A stretch of 45,559 nt of DNA from Victivallales bacterium (GCA_017548425.1 JAFZAB010000020.1:1-45559); one strand, 5' to 3'; numbered from the stretch's first letter, positions 9,078 through 18,585 are shown. Program-made: numbers and translations. Notes: a model not told the origin generated them from the letters alone.

Positions 9078-10454
9078 ATGAGACCGAATATTTTGATGAT
9101 TGTGGCGGATCAGCACCGCCGTGACTGCGTTGGCGTGAACGGACATCCATTCTTGCAGACGCCGAATTTGGATGCGTTGGCCGCAAGCGGTGTGAATTTC
9201 ACGCATGCCTTCACGTCCGCTCCGATTTGTGTGCCCGCACGCAACAGTTTGCTGCATGGCGTGTGGTCGTGCAAACATCTCGCCATCGCGAACGCGGACA
9301 CGGAAGCCTGCCGTCCGGCGGCGGACATTCCGTCATTCCCGCAAGCCATCCGCGACGCGGGCTATCATTTGAGTTTCATTGGCAAGTGGTTGGGCGGCAA
9401 GGCGAAATCGCCGTTGGAATACGGTTTCCATGACTATATTCCGGAATCCGACTACGGCAAATGGCGGGCCGCACAAGGGCTGCCGCCGCGTCCATCCGGC
9501 ATGCCGTTCTTTGGTTTTGACGAAGCCATCACGCCTGAGCAGTCGCGTTTGTATTGGGGGGCGTCGCAAACCATTGAAACGTTGAAAAAACAAGCTGGAA
9601 GCGACACGCCGTTTTTGATCCGCTGGGATCCCTCCGAACCGCATCTGCCGAACGTCGTTCCGCAGCCGTATGCGGACATGTACAAACCGTCGGACATCCC
9701 GCCATGGCCGAGTTTCGGCGACACGTTTAAAAACAAGCCGTACATCCAGGCCCAGCAGCTCCGTTCATGGAATCTCGACGGCTGGACGTGGGAACAATGG
9801 GCGCCGCTTGTCGGTCGCTATCTCGGCGAAAGTTCGCTTTTGGACGCGCAGGTCGGCCGAATTCTCAAAGCGTTGGACGACTTGAAGTTAGCGGATAACA
9901 CCATCGTCGTCTATACCTGCGACCATGGCGACATGTGCGGCGCGCATGGCATGATCGATAAACATTACATCATGTATGAAGACGTGACGCGCGTGCCGTT
10001 CATCGTCCGCTGGCCGGGCGTCGCGAAGGCGGGCACGAGCTGTGACGATTTCGTTGTCCACACGATTGATTTGGCCCGTTCGCTCTGCGAAATGGCGGGA
10101 GCGGAAGTGCCCGAAACGTTCCAAGGGAAGAGCATTCTGCCGATGCTGAAAGGCGAAGGTCACAACGGCCGCGAAGACGTCCATTGCATGTACCATGGCA
10201 ATCAGTTCGGCCTCTACAGCCAGCGGATGGTTCGCGACCGCCGTTGGAAATACGTCTGGAACGGAACGGCGGAGGACGAACTGTATGATTTGGAAACGGA
10301 TCCGGGCGAACTTGTGAATCGCGCGACGGATCCCGCCTGCCAGGAACGCATCGCCGCCATGCGTAAACGCTTGCACGAGTGGATGGTAGAGACAGGCGAC
10401 CCGCTGAACAACGGCTGGGTAAGAAACCAACTGCTGAATAACAAAAAGCTCTAA
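9078..10454 (+). CDS. Type I sulfatase (cytoplasmic form)
   Basis: A 458-residue arylsulfatase-family enzyme. The N-terminal metal site is IVADQHRRD (Asp11, Gln12). The formylglycine motif C51-V-P-A-R55 carries the Cys that an FGE or anSME enzyme would convert to formylglycine. The second metal site is YTCDHGDMCGAHG with the conserved His. No signal peptide is visible, whereas many glycan sulfatases are exported, so the substrate is probably desulfated inside the cell or the protein leaves by another route. Phosphonate monoester hydrolases share the fold and motif and cannot be excluded. The gene converges on the GH76 gene with only 4 bp between stop codons. Confidence 0.85.
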   Translation: MRPNILMIVADQHRRDCVGVNGHPFLQTPNLDALAASGVNFTHAFTSAPICVPARNSLLHGVWSCKHLAIANADTEACRPAADIPSFPQAIRDAGYHLSFIGKWLGGKAKSPLEYGFHDYIPESDYGKWRAAQGLPPRPSGMPFFGFDEAITPEQSRLYWGASQTIETLKKQAGSDTPFLIRWDPSEPHLPNVVPQPYADMYKPSDIPPWPSFGDTFKNKPYIQAQQLRSWNLDGWTWEQWAPLVGRYLGESSLLDAQVGRILKALDDLKLADNTIVVYTCDHGDMCGAHGMIDKHYIMYEDVTRVPFIVRWPGVAKAGTSCDDFVVHTIDLARSLCEMAGAEVPETFQGKSILPMLKGEGHNGREDVHCMYHGNQFGLYSQRMVRDRRWKYVWNGTAEDELYDLETDPGELVNRATDPACQERIAAMRKRLHEWMVETGDPLNNGWVRNQLLNNKKL

Positions 10455-10458
10455 AAAA

Positions 10459-11634
10459 TCACTTCTTGTTCACGAGGCAGACGGCCTCCATGAGCATGCA
10501 GCCTGTGACATGCGCGTTGAGTGACGACGGCTTGTCGGCAGGCGGCGCTTCATGCCATTTACCGCCGTAGAGCATCGTCTCGTGGTTGAGGCCTTCGTTG
10601 GCGAGAATGGTCGCAAGATTTGTCAAATAGGTTTTGTACTGTTCGCGAAGTTCCGCTTCAACGGCCGGTTCAAATGCGAGTTTGACGAGATAGCGGAAGA
10701 AAATGCCGTGGAACAATGCGCCGTCGCCGCGTTCGGAATTGCTCAATGCGCCGTTGTTGGTCGTCTTGTATTTGATGATGAATTCGGCGGCTTTTTCAGC
10801 AGTTTTGAGATAATCGACGTTGCCTGTCAGGCGGAACAATTCATGGCAGGCTCCCAAGAACGTGCCTTGATTATAGGTGAATGCGGCTTTGCGGATGCTG
10901 CCGTTGTTTTTCATATTGTCGAAGACCTCTCCGTTGTTGGCGTCATAGAGATGGGCCTGCATCCAGCTGATGATGCGGACAGCCTCCGCCAGATATTCTT
11001 CGCGTGACTTGCGATCATGCTCCTTATCGACATCCGCGAAACGAGCCAGTTTGGCGGCGATGATGGCGGCGGGAGCGTTGCTGCAGGCGTTTTTCGACGG
11101 CTCGCCGTCCGTTTTCCATGTGATGCCGCCATGGAACGGCGCTTGATGTTCGGGGCACCATTGCGTCCAGATCCAATCGGCGTACATCTGGCGGGCCTTG
11201 TTCAGATAAACCGTTCTGCCGGAAGCTTCGTACATGCGGATCTGCGTGAGTATAACCCATTCCATGTCATCGACATAAACCTTCCACCACGGATCTTCCT
11301 TTCGTTTGTTGTTGAAGCGCGGAATGCCTTCGAACCACTGGTCGAACATGGCGAGATACTTGTCGTCACGCGTGCGCAGATAGGCATCCACGATGACATC
11401 CATGGCATGGGCCTGTGGCCAGTAGTCGTTGGTGGCCATGTCGGCCTGTTGACTCATTTTGTTGAAGAAGAAACGGTCGGGATGTTCCTTAAAGCTTGCG
11501 CCCCAGAAATTTTTGATGAGGGCTTCGGCCATGCCGTCCGCCAGTTTGTTCCAATCATGGGCGGCTTCCTGCGATTGCGCATAGACGCAGAAAAGCAGGC
11601 AGACAATCGTGATGAATAAAATTTTTTTCAACAT
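10459..11634 (-). CDS. Exported GH76-family glycosidase (alpha-1,6-mannanase-like)
   Basis: A 391-residue protein starting at the ATG at 11634, where an AAGGAGAT ribosome-binding site sits just upstream and a signal peptide (MLKKILFITIV, cleavage near residues 20-22) begins. A longer open frame upstream lacks these and is rejected. The mature part is an (alpha/alpha)6-barrel-like protein with Trp/Tyr-rich helices and a double aspartate in YVDDMEW (Asp122, Asp123), which corresponds to the catalytic pair of GH76 endo-alpha-1,6-mannanases. The N-acylglucosamine 2-epimerase/GH88 folds are similar, so the exact substrate is uncertain. It probably attacks alpha-mannan or a related host or fungal glycan. 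Confidence 0.75.
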   Translation of the reverse strand: MLKKILFITIVCLLFCVYAQSQEAAHDWNKLADGMAEALIKNFWGASFKEHPDRFFFNKMSQQADMATNDYWPQAHAMDVIVDAYLRTRDDKYLAMFDQWFEGIPRFNNKRKEDPWWKVYVDDMEWVILTQIRMYEASGRTVYLNKARQMYADWIWTQWCPEHQAPFHGGITWKTDGEPSKNACSNAPAAIIAAKLARFADVDKEHDRKSREEYLAEAVRIISWMQAHLYDANNGEVFDNMKNNGSIRKAAFTYNQGTFLGACHELFRLTGNVDYLKTAEKAAEFIIKYKTTNNGALSNSERGDGALFHGIFFRYLVKLAFEPAVEAELREQYKTYLTNLATILANEGLNHETMLYGGKWHEAPPADKPSSLNAHVTGCMLMEAVCLVNKK

Positions 11635-11931
11635 GTACAAATCTCCTTTATATATCTGTTTTTTCACAAAAAGCACCGCGCGAAGCGCATCGAAACCGCC
11701 GAACCAACAGACTATGAACTTCAAGCTTCCGCATGACGTTGTTTCCGCTTGCGCGAAGCGTGACGAACCGCCGAGCAGACGGAGGCCATCCCGATTCTCC
11801 TTGACCAAAATCACATGTTGCCAACAAACTCTCAAGAACGATGGCCGACGTCTGCGAGGCATCTGTTTCTTCAGTGTATTCAGTGGACTAAAATGAACAT
11901 TCGTGTCCATTCGTGTCCATTCGTGGTTCTT
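11635..11931. other. 297-bp intergenic region with short direct repeats
   Basis: This separates priA (downstream end) from the GH76 start. It holds the GH76 ribosome-binding site at its left edge. Two related copies of GCGCGAAGCG followed by a CGAA-CCGCCGA stretch lie at 11678-11702 and 11751-11774. Near the right edge ATTCGTGTCC occurs twice in tandem, then ATTCGTGG (11899-11926). I see no coding sequence with a ribosome-binding site, no RNA gene and no hairpin with a T-run behind priA. Confidence 0.5.
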
Positions 11932-14148
11932 TCACAACAGATTCCGTGGATCGACGTCTGCGTAGATGGCCACGTTTTTCGGCTGCTTGCGCATGATGAT
12001 CATCGTGCGGAGCAGCCGTGACAAGCGGCGGATGTTTCCGCCGCGCAACAGCAGCTGGTAGCGGAAGAACTTCTGCACTTTCGAGAGCGGCGCAGGCATC
12101 GGGCCGATGACCTGCGTCTTTTCCTCCAGTTGTGGCTTCAATTCTTCCATGAAGGCCTCCGCGGCGGCGGCGGCCAACGCCTCCTCCTGACTGCGGAAAT
12201 GGATCATCACCATGTGCGAACATGGCGGAAAATCGAGCATCTTGCGGCTCGGCGCCTCCTCTTCGTAGAACGCATGAAAATCCTGCCGGACAGCCGTCCG
12301 CAACGCAAAGTGGTCGGGCGTATAGGTTTGCACAACCACCTTACCAGGCGTGTCGCCACGGCCTGCGCGGCCGGCCACCTGCGTAATCAACTGGAAGATG
12401 CGTTCACCGCTGCGGAAATCCGGAATGTGCAATCCGATATCCGCCTGCACAACACCGACTAGCGTAACATTTGGGAAATCAAGACCTTTTGCAATCATCT
12501 GCGTGCCGATCAGAATGTTGACGCGCCCTGCCCTGAATTCCTCCAAAACCTTCTTGTAGCAGTCTTTCGTGCGCATCGTGTCCGAATCCATCCGCGCGAT
12601 TTTCGCTTTCGGGAACAGCGCCTGCGTGATCGTTTCAATCTTCTCCGTCCCGAAGCCCGAATAGCGGATTTCCGGATCGCCGCATTGCGGACAGACCGTC
12701 GGCGCGGGCATCTCCGCACCGCACATATGGCACGACAACATGCCCGCATGCTTGTGATAGACGTATGACACGCTGCAATTGTCACACGTCGCCACATAGC
12801 CGCATTTCGAACACATCATCTGTGTCGCGAAGCCGCGGCGATTCAAAAACAGAATCACCTGCTCCGCCTTTTGGAGACGGTCGAAGATCAACTCTTTCAA
12901 GCGGTTGGAGAAAATCTGCGCCTTGCCAGCCATGGCCGCTTCCTGCCCCATGTCGATTAGTTCGACGGACGGCAGCGGCTTTGTATCAACGCGTTCCGTC
13001 ATTTCCACCAGCTTGTAGCGGCCCTGCTCGCAGTTGTAATAGGATTCCAACGACGGCGTCGCGGAACCTAACACAATCGTCGCGTTTTCATGTTTTCCCC
13101 GGACGACCGCCATATCCCGTGCGTTGTAACGTGGCGATTCATCCTGCTTGTAGCTGTTCTCATGTTCCTCATCCACAACAATTAAGCCAAGATTGCGGAA
13201 CGGTGCGAACAACGCAGAGCGCGCCCCGACGGCGATACGTGAACGGCCTTCGTTGATACGCGTCCATTCGTCGAACCGCTCGCCGTCGCTCAGCCCGCTG
13301 TGCAGGACGCTGACCATGTTGCCGAAACGGCGGCGGAACCGTTCGCATGTCTGCGGCGTCAACGAAATTTCCGGAACGAGAACGATGGCCTCCTTGCCGC
13401 GCTCCAAACAGCGCGAAATCGCCTGCAGATAGACTTCCGTCTTACCGGACGCCGTCACGCCGTGTAGCAAAATGACGGCGCTGTCCTCCGCATCCTGCGA
13501 GGCATTGATGACATCAAGAGCCTTCTGCTGATCTTTTGTCAGTTTCTTCGGCTCGTCCGGTTGGACGACATCGTCCAAAAACGGATCGCGCTCCACGACG
13601 CGCAGTTCCTTGCTGAGCCATCCCTCTTCGCACATCTTCGAGACAAGCTGCGCACTGCCAAGATTCAAATTAATCAATTCCGTCAATGGACGGGAGCCTT
13701 CCCGCCGCAGATATTGGATCAATTCCTTCCGCTTGTCCGTCAATTTGTCGAATTCATCGTTTTGATTCGCGGCTTTCAACGTCAATGACACGAACAACGC
13801 CTGTTTGTGTTTCATTTCGCCGCTGCGCACGACGGCTGGAAGCAGCGTTCTGACAGCATGTTCCTTCGGGCAGCAGTAGTAGTCCGCCATCCAGTCGGCA
13901 AGCCAGACAAGCGATTCCGGAATCTGCTCCTTTTCGCTTTCCAACGCGACAATCGGCTTCAGCGGCCAATAGTCGGACTGCGATTTCATGGCGACCACAT
14001 AGCCGCTCCGCTCGCCTGTATTGAATTCCACCCGTACACGGCTTCCGACACGCACGCGACCGCGCAGCTCCGCTGGAACCAGATAATCGAAATCACGGTC
14101 CAGCGACAGCGAAAACACAACCTGCGCTATCACGGCGTTCTCTTCCAT
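11932..14148 (-). CDS. priA: Primosomal replication-restart helicase PriA
   Basis: A 738-residue PriA, a normal family length. In order: the N-terminal 3'-end-binding domain (FDYLVPAEL near residue 20), helicase Walker A (GVTASGKTEVYL, about residue 230), the DEEH box (VVDEEHENSYKQ), the GSATPSLESY motif, the cysteine-rich zinc insertion with CxxC pairs (CSKCGYVATCDNC and CHMCG, CPQCG) and the C-terminal helicase lobe with GTQMIAKGLDFPNVTLVGV and the QVAGRAGRG motif. PriA reloads the replisome at collapsed forks. It is transcribed away from the GDPD-mutL run. The A-rich leader contains AGAGGA about 12 bases before the start. Confidence 0.97.
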   Translation of the reverse strand: MEENAVIAQVVFSLSLDRDFDYLVPAELRGRVRVGSRVRVEFNTGERSGYVVAMKSQSDYWPLKPIVALESEKEQIPESLVWLADWMADYYCCPKEHAVRTLLPAVVRSGEMKHKQALFVSLTLKAANQNDEFDKLTDKRKELIQYLRREGSRPLTELINLNLGSAQLVSKMCEEGWLSKELRVVERDPFLDDVVQPDEPKKLTKDQQKALDVINASQDAEDSAVILLHGVTASGKTEVYLQAISRCLERGKEAIVLVPEISLTPQTCERFRRRFGNMVSVLHSGLSDGERFDEWTRINEGRSRIAVGARSALFAPFRNLGLIVVDEEHENSYKQDESPRYNARDMAVVRGKHENATIVLGSATPSLESYYNCEQGRYKLVEMTERVDTKPLPSVELIDMGQEAAMAGKAQIFSNRLKELIFDRLQKAEQVILFLNRRGFATQMMCSKCGYVATCDNCSVSYVYHKHAGMLSCHMCGAEMPAPTVCPQCGDPEIRYSGFGTEKIETITQALFPKAKIARMDSDTMRTKDCYKKVLEEFRAGRVNILIGTQMIAKGLDFPNVTLVGVVQADIGLHIPDFRSGERIFQLITQVAGRAGRGDTPGKVVVQTYTPDHFALRTAVRQDFHAFYEEEAPSRKMLDFPPCSHMVMIHFRSQEEALAAAAAEAFMEELKPQLEEKTQVIGPMPAPLSKVQKFFRYQLLLRGGNIRRLSRLLRTMIIMRKQPKNVAIYADVDPRNLL

Positions 14149-14203
14149 TTTAGAGTTTTTTTCCTCTGTTCACTTCATGTTTTGCAAGAAGGAATTATAG
14201 TAG

Positions 14204-14222
14204 CGACGGCGTCTTGCCGTCG
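14204..14222. repeat. Short GC-rich hairpin CGACGGC-gtctt-GCCGTCG
   Basis: A perfect 7-bp stem with a 5-base loop in the divergent priA/GDPD intergenic region. It is preceded by GTAG, and the same GTAGCGACGG...GCCGTCGG boundary words recur directly after the stop codon at 37064. This suggests a dispersed palindromic element rather than a gene-specific terminator, and no T-run follows. Confidence 0.5.
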
Positions 14223-14285
14223 GCCGTCCAAACGACTGACCACCTATATAATGTGATGTCAAACCACTGCTCCGTCAAACAAACC

Positions 14286-15719
14286 ATGAAATCATTCGCG
14301 TTACTTTTTCTTGGCCTCGCCTGCGTCTTGTCCGCGCAAGTCCTTGACATGACTACACCTATGCATGGCGATGTCGTCTATCAGGAGAATTTCGACAAAA
14401 CGACCTCCCTAGATGGCTTCACATTCTTTTCCAGTGACAAATGGAAAATAGAAAACGGGAAGCTGACGCACCCCAATACAAGCGGAACGCCGCAGCTGCT
14501 TCTTCCAAAAGAGACACTTGGGCAGGACATGGCCATTCAGGCGGACATCACCATGCTGCAAGCCGCCAATGAAACACGGTGGGCGGCCATCTTCCTCCGC
14601 CATTTGGAAGACAAGCCTGTCTTCACGCAGATGCCCGTCCGCTTCAACCGCATGAACGAAATCGCCGACGGTATCATCGATGCGAACAACCGCTTCAATT
14701 GGCGCGTCTATTCTCCCACCCACACACCGGATGGCAAGCCCGCCACCGCCACGCGGACGCATCGCCTTGAAATCCGCGGAAGCATCGCACGGTCGTTCAT
14801 CGACGGAAAATGCGTCTGCGTCGCGTTTTTGGACGGTTCCAGCGTCCATCCCGGCCGTGCGGGATTCAGCCTTTCATCCGTCCAAGTCGAAATCGACAAC
14901 ATTGTCGTCGAGAAACTTCCACCGTTGAGCATGGAGGAGAAAATCGCCGTCGCGAAACTGAACGTCTCCCTGCCATTCGTCATCGCCCATCGCGGCTTCT
15001 CGGAAAAGTTTCCGGAGAACACGCTGGAAGCCGTCAAGGGAGCGTTGGAAGCGGGGGCGGACGGTGTGGAAATCGATGCGCGTATTTCGGCGGATGGCGT
15101 TGTCTATTGCTTACATGATGACACGCTCGACCGCACGACCAACGGCACAGGCCGTGCACGGCTCAAAACCATCGCCGAACTGCGCGAACTGGACGCGGGA
15201 TCCAAATTCAACAAGCAGTTCGAAGGTGCGAAAATCGCTCTGTTCGAAGAGGTTGTGAAAGTTGTGAAGGAAAAGGACGCCACCGTGCTTGTCGATTTGA
15301 AAGAATCCGCCGCCGTTGATGCCATCTGCGATATTCTCATCAAGCACAACGCCACCCGTAACGCGTTGCTGGACACAGGCTCCCCGGCAATCGCGAAGAA
15401 ATACCGCAGCCGCATTCCGGACGCCACCGTCATCTGCATCACGGGAGTTCCAGGCCCCCGCAAAAACGATTTCGCACGCAATCTCAAGAAGAACGGCTTC
15501 GATGCGCTCTTCGCACAATTCCAAAGCCCCTTCCTCTTCAATCTCAAGGACTTGAGACTACAAGGGCTATCCATTTTCTTCTGGACGATCAACAACCCGA
15601 ACGATGTCATAAATGCTTGGAAAATGGGAGCAGACGGCATCATCACAGACCGACCGACCATGGTCCGCGAAACGCTGGACCGCATCGCCGCCAAAATCAC
15701 CGACATGGATTTCAAATGA
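14286..15719 (+). CDS. Exported glycerophosphodiester phosphodiesterase with N-terminal lectin-like domain
   Basis: A 477-residue protein. The ATG at 14286 is chosen because a signal peptide starts there (MKSFALLFLGLACVLSAQ); the open frame extends upstream without one. Residues about 20-215 look like a concanavalin-like/DUF1080-type beta-sandwich. The rest is a GDPD TIM barrel with the expected metal and catalytic signature: IAHRGFSEKFPENT (His and Arg near residue 234), GVEIDARIS (ExD) and CLHDDTLDRTTNGTG (second His). GDPD enzymes hydrolyse glycerophosphodiesters to glycerol-3-phosphate and an alcohol. Export points to scavenging of lipid headgroups or polymer remodelling. Its stop overlaps the mutL start (ATGA). 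Confidence 0.85.
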   Translation: MKSFALLFLGLACVLSAQVLDMTTPMHGDVVYQENFDKTTSLDGFTFFSSDKWKIENGKLTHPNTSGTPQLLLPKETLGQDMAIQADITMLQAANETRWAAIFLRHLEDKPVFTQMPVRFNRMNEIADGIIDANNRFNWRVYSPTHTPDGKPATATRTHRLEIRGSIARSFIDGKCVCVAFLDGSSVHPGRAGFSLSSVQVEIDNIVVEKLPPLSMEEKIAVAKLNVSLPFVIAHRGFSEKFPENTLEAVKGALEAGADGVEIDARISADGVVYCLHDDTLDRTTNGTGRARLKTIAELRELDAGSKFNKQFEGAKIALFEEVVKVVKEKDATVLVDLKESAAVDAICDILIKHNATRNALLDTGSPAIAKKYRSRIPDATVICITGVPGPRKNDFARNLKKNGFDALFAQFQSPFLFNLKDLRLQGLSIFFWTINNPNDVINAWKMGADGIITDRPTMVRETLDRIAAKITDMDFK

Positions 15720-17608
15720 GCATCATCCGCGTATTGTCAGCAGAAGTCGCAGGGCGCATCGCCGCCGGCGAAGTCGTGGAGCGTCCCGCCTCCGTCGTCA
15801 AGGAACTTGTCGAAAATTCCATTGACGCAGGGGCGACGCGCATCCGCATCGCGGCGGAGCAAGGCGGCCAGCGGCTCATTCAAGTCACCGACAACGGCTG
15901 CGGCATGGATCGCGACGATGCCATCATGTGTTTCGAGGCACACGCCACGAGCAAAATCTCCACGGAGGCGGATGTCGGGCAAATCAAGTCGTTGGGATTC
16001 AGAGGCGAAGCGATTCCGTCCATATCGTCTGTCTCCCGTTTCATCCTTCAGACGCGACGGAAGGAGGACGACGTCGGAACGGAAATCGTCGTCGATAACG
16101 GCGCCATTCGGGATGTGCAGGACTGCGGCTGCGCGCCCGGCACGAACATCAAAGTCGCCCACCTCTTCGGCAATCTGCCTGCGCGGCGGAAGTTCCTCAA
16201 AGGGCCTGACACGGAGGATGGCCACATTGAGGAAATGGTTCTGCAACTGGCACTTGCGCGGCCGGACATCTCCTTTTCGCTTGTTCTCAACAATCGCGAA
16301 GTCATCCGCGCCTCCGCCACAAGCGATCTCGGCGCGCGAATTCTCATGCTGCTCGGAAAGGACGTCTATGAAGCGATGCTGCCTGTAAATTATCAGGAGG
16401 ACGGTATTTCCGTCCGCGGCTTCATCAGCAAGCCAGGCTTCACACGTGTTTCACGGCGCGACCAGCGGACCATCGTCAACGGACGAACCGCCACGGCGGA
16501 CACGGTTTTTTTCGCCATTCGCGACGCCTATGACACGCTTGTCGTGAAAGGCCGTTATCCAAGCACCGTCCTTTATATTGACTTGCCGCCGGATCGCGTC
16601 GATGTCAACGTCCATCCGACGAAGCGGGAAGTCCGTTTCCGCGACCCACGGCTAGTCGTCGGCGTCATCGCCGCCGAAATTCGCGCGTCGTTGCGTCAAT
16701 TGCAGGGCGGCGAAGATCCGTCCATGCAGCCGTCGCCTGTCCAATTGCCGCCCGTCGAATCCGTCAACGACTTCCCGCCATTGCCTGAAGTCAAGCCGCA
16801 ACCTGTTGAAAACAAACCGTCAGCGCCTTCGAAGAAGACCACCCCGCCCTCTTCTGTGGCTCCTGCTCCAGCCGTTGTGGCGAGGCCCTACCCTCTTCCC
16901 GCCCCGCAGCCGTTCAAGCCAGAACCGCAGCAGATTTCATTGCCGCTGCCAGATCGGCCGGCCTCTGTCAATCCACCTGCGTCGCCGCCCAAACCGGCGG
17001 ACACGCCTGCCCCGCAACCGTCCAGACCGGTCAACAGCGATCTCGCATCATTGCGCATCTGCGGTCGTCTTGGCAATCGCCATCTGCTGGCGGAATCCGC
17101 CAACGGCCTTGTCATCATTGATTTACGCGCCGCCCATCAGCGGATTCTGTTCGAAAAGCTTCTTGCCAATCTGAAGGAGCAGAAGATTCCGCAACAGCCG
17201 TTGCTGATTCCCGTCACGATCAATTTCGGACAGGAAGAAGCGCGTTTCCTTAATTCGCAAATCAAACATTTCCAATCACTTGGATTTACCATTGAACATT
17301 TCGGCGGGACGTCTTTCATTGTCACGGCCGTTCCCGCCTCCTATCCGAATCAGGATATCTCCCAGACGTTGCGCGACATCATCGACGACTTGCGGCAGTC
17401 CCGCACGACGAATGTCCAAAGCGCCATCCATATCGCGCAAGCAGCCTGCCGCCATGCCATTTCGCTGAAGGCCAATCTGACGGAAAAGGAAGTCAACCAG
17501 TTGATTTTCGATCTTGCCCGCGCCACCATGCCGTACGCTGATCCAAATGGCAATCCCACCATGATCCATATCACCTACTCCGAATTGGAAAAACGCTTTA
17601 AAGGTTGA
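15716..17608 (+). CDS. mutL: DNA mismatch repair protein MutL
   Basis: A 630-residue MutL. The start at 15716 overlaps the GDPD stop by four bases and gives the canonical N-terminus. The GHKL ATPase motifs are intact: E33-N34 in KELVENSIDAGA, D59-N-G-C-G-M64, and KSLGFRGEAI. A Pro-rich linker spans about residues 340-445. The C-terminal dimerisation domain is present, but the endonuclease motif usually written DQHAxxERxxxE reads DLRAAHQRILFE (near residue 465). The CPHGRP-type motif reads MPYADPNGNP near residue 605. This MutL therefore probably lacks nuclease activity, as in species using MutH. Coupling to the GDPD gene is likely positional. Confidence 0.93.
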   Translation: MSIIRVLSAEVAGRIAAGEVVERPASVVKELVENSIDAGATRIRIAAEQGGQRLIQVTDNGCGMDRDDAIMCFEAHATSKISTEADVGQIKSLGFRGEAIPSISSVSRFILQTRRKEDDVGTEIVVDNGAIRDVQDCGCAPGTNIKVAHLFGNLPARRKFLKGPDTEDGHIEEMVLQLALARPDISFSLVLNNREVIRASATSDLGARILMLLGKDVYEAMLPVNYQEDGISVRGFISKPGFTRVSRRDQRTIVNGRTATADTVFFAIRDAYDTLVVKGRYPSTVLYIDLPPDRVDVNVHPTKREVRFRDPRLVVGVIAAEIRASLRQLQGGEDPSMQPSPVQLPPVESVNDFPPLPEVKPQPVENKPSAPSKKTTPPSSVAPAPAVVARPYPLPAPQPFKPEPQQISLPLPDRPASVNPPASPPKPADTPAPQPSRPVNSDLASLRICGRLGNRHLLAESANGLVIIDLRAAHQRILFEKLLANLKEQKIPQQPLLIPVTINFGQEEARFLNSQIKHFQSLGFTIEHFGGTSFIVTAVPASYPNQDISQTLRDIIDDLRQSRTTNVQSAIHIAQAACRHAISLKANLTEKEVNQLIFDLARATMPYADPNGNPTMIHITYSELEKRFKG

Positions 17609-17634
17609 AAATAAATTAATTGTAAAGGAACATC

Positions 17635-18585
17635 ATGAAAAAATCACATCTGTCTCTTATCGTTTTCGCATGTATCGCCATGCTTTCGCTGTGCGCACAG
17701 GAGAAAAAGGAGAAAAATCCATGGAAGGATGCTGAAAAGCTCTTTCCAGGCATCAAATTGATCAAGTTGGAGAAAACAGAGCCGCGGCTCATGAAAATCC
17801 ACATCGTCCGCGTTGATCTGAAGGACGGCAAATACGGATTCTTCACGACGCCGAAACCGGCGGAATGGGGCCAGAACATGCCGGAGGAGAATGCAAAAGA
17901 TCTGATCATCGTCACACGGCGGCAATCGGCCAAGGCCTTCATGAAACAGGCCCATCAGCCGAAGAAGGAAGGCGGCTACGGCGTCAACATGCTCGTCGCC
18001 GTCAACGCCTCGCCGTGGACGCCGTGGAAGTCGCCGTGGAACCATAAGTTCGCGTGCCACATGGGATTGACCGTCGCGCAAGGGGATATCCTCGACACCA
18101 ATGACTTGGGCCGTCCGTCGTTCATCGTCTATAAAGACGGAAAGGTTGATTTCCGGACGGACAAAAACAAAGCAAATATCAAGAACGAAGACCTCTACAT
18201 TTCCGTGCCCGGCTTCACTGTCATTCTCGACAACGGCACCGTCACGCCATGGGCGGCAGAAGACAAAAGTGTCCATCCGAGAACGGGTTACGGTCTTTCG
18301 AAAGATCGCCGCTACGTCTATTTCATCGTTGTTGACGGCCGCCAGAAGGACTATTCCGTCGGCGCCACCACGGGTGAAATCGCCGAAATGCTGAAGGAAT
18401 ACGGCGCGGAAGACGCCCTCAACATGGACGGCGGCGGCTCCACAACGCTTGCCGTCTGGAATCCGCAGAAGGCCGATAAAGACGGCAAGACGCCGGATCC
18501 TGTGAAAATCTACACCCATCAGGAAGGCGGCTGGCTTCGTGCAAATGCCAATAACTTAGGGATTTGCCTGAAGAAAGAAAAATAA
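17635..18585 (+). CDS. Exported phosphodiester glycosidase (NAGPA-type domain)
   Basis: A 316-residue protein with a signal peptide (Lys-Lys, hydrophobic core, cleavage near the Cys-Ala-Gln at residues 20-22). The rest fits the NAGPA/phosphodiester-glycosidase domain (PF09992). There is a VAVNASPWTPW region in place of the family's usual IN-G-F, the PSFIVYKDGKV segment, and a C-terminal LNMDGGGSTTLAVWN motif, the best-conserved family signature. Family members remove GlcNAc from phosphodiester-linked sugars or act on teichoic-type polymers. An AAAGGAACATC leader before the ATG serves as ribosome-binding site. Same strand and close spacing suggest cotranscription with mutL, though function suggests the envelope. 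Confidence 0.8.
   Translation: MKKSHLSLIVFACIAMLSLCAQEKKEKNPWKDAEKLFPGIKLIKLEKTEPRLMKIHIVRVDLKDGKYGFFTTPKPAEWGQNMPEENAKDLIIVTRRQSAKAFMKQAHQPKKEGGYGVNMLVAVNASPWTPWKSPWNHKFACHMGLTVAQGDILDTNDLGRPSFIVYKDGKVDFRTDKNKANIKNEDLYISVPGFTVILDNGTVTPWAAEDKSVHPRTGYGLSKDRRYVYFIVVDGRQKDYSVGATTGEIAEMLKEYGAEDALNMDGGGSTTLAVWNPQKADKDGKTPDPVKIYTHQEGGWLRANANNLGICLKKEK

Noticed and set aside
11635..11910. Upstream extension of the GH76 reading frame by 92 codons
   Set aside because: The extension lacks a ribosome-binding site, is not protein-like and would bury the signal peptide that starts at 11634 behind a clear AAGGAGAT.
14247..14252. TATAAT as the GDPD promoter
   Set aside because: A perfect -10 word, but no acceptable -35 at 16-18 bp; too weak to list as a promoter.
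14214..14285. Upstream extension of the GDPD frame
   Set aside because: A signal peptide begins at 14286; the extension runs through a hairpin element and is unlikely to be translated.
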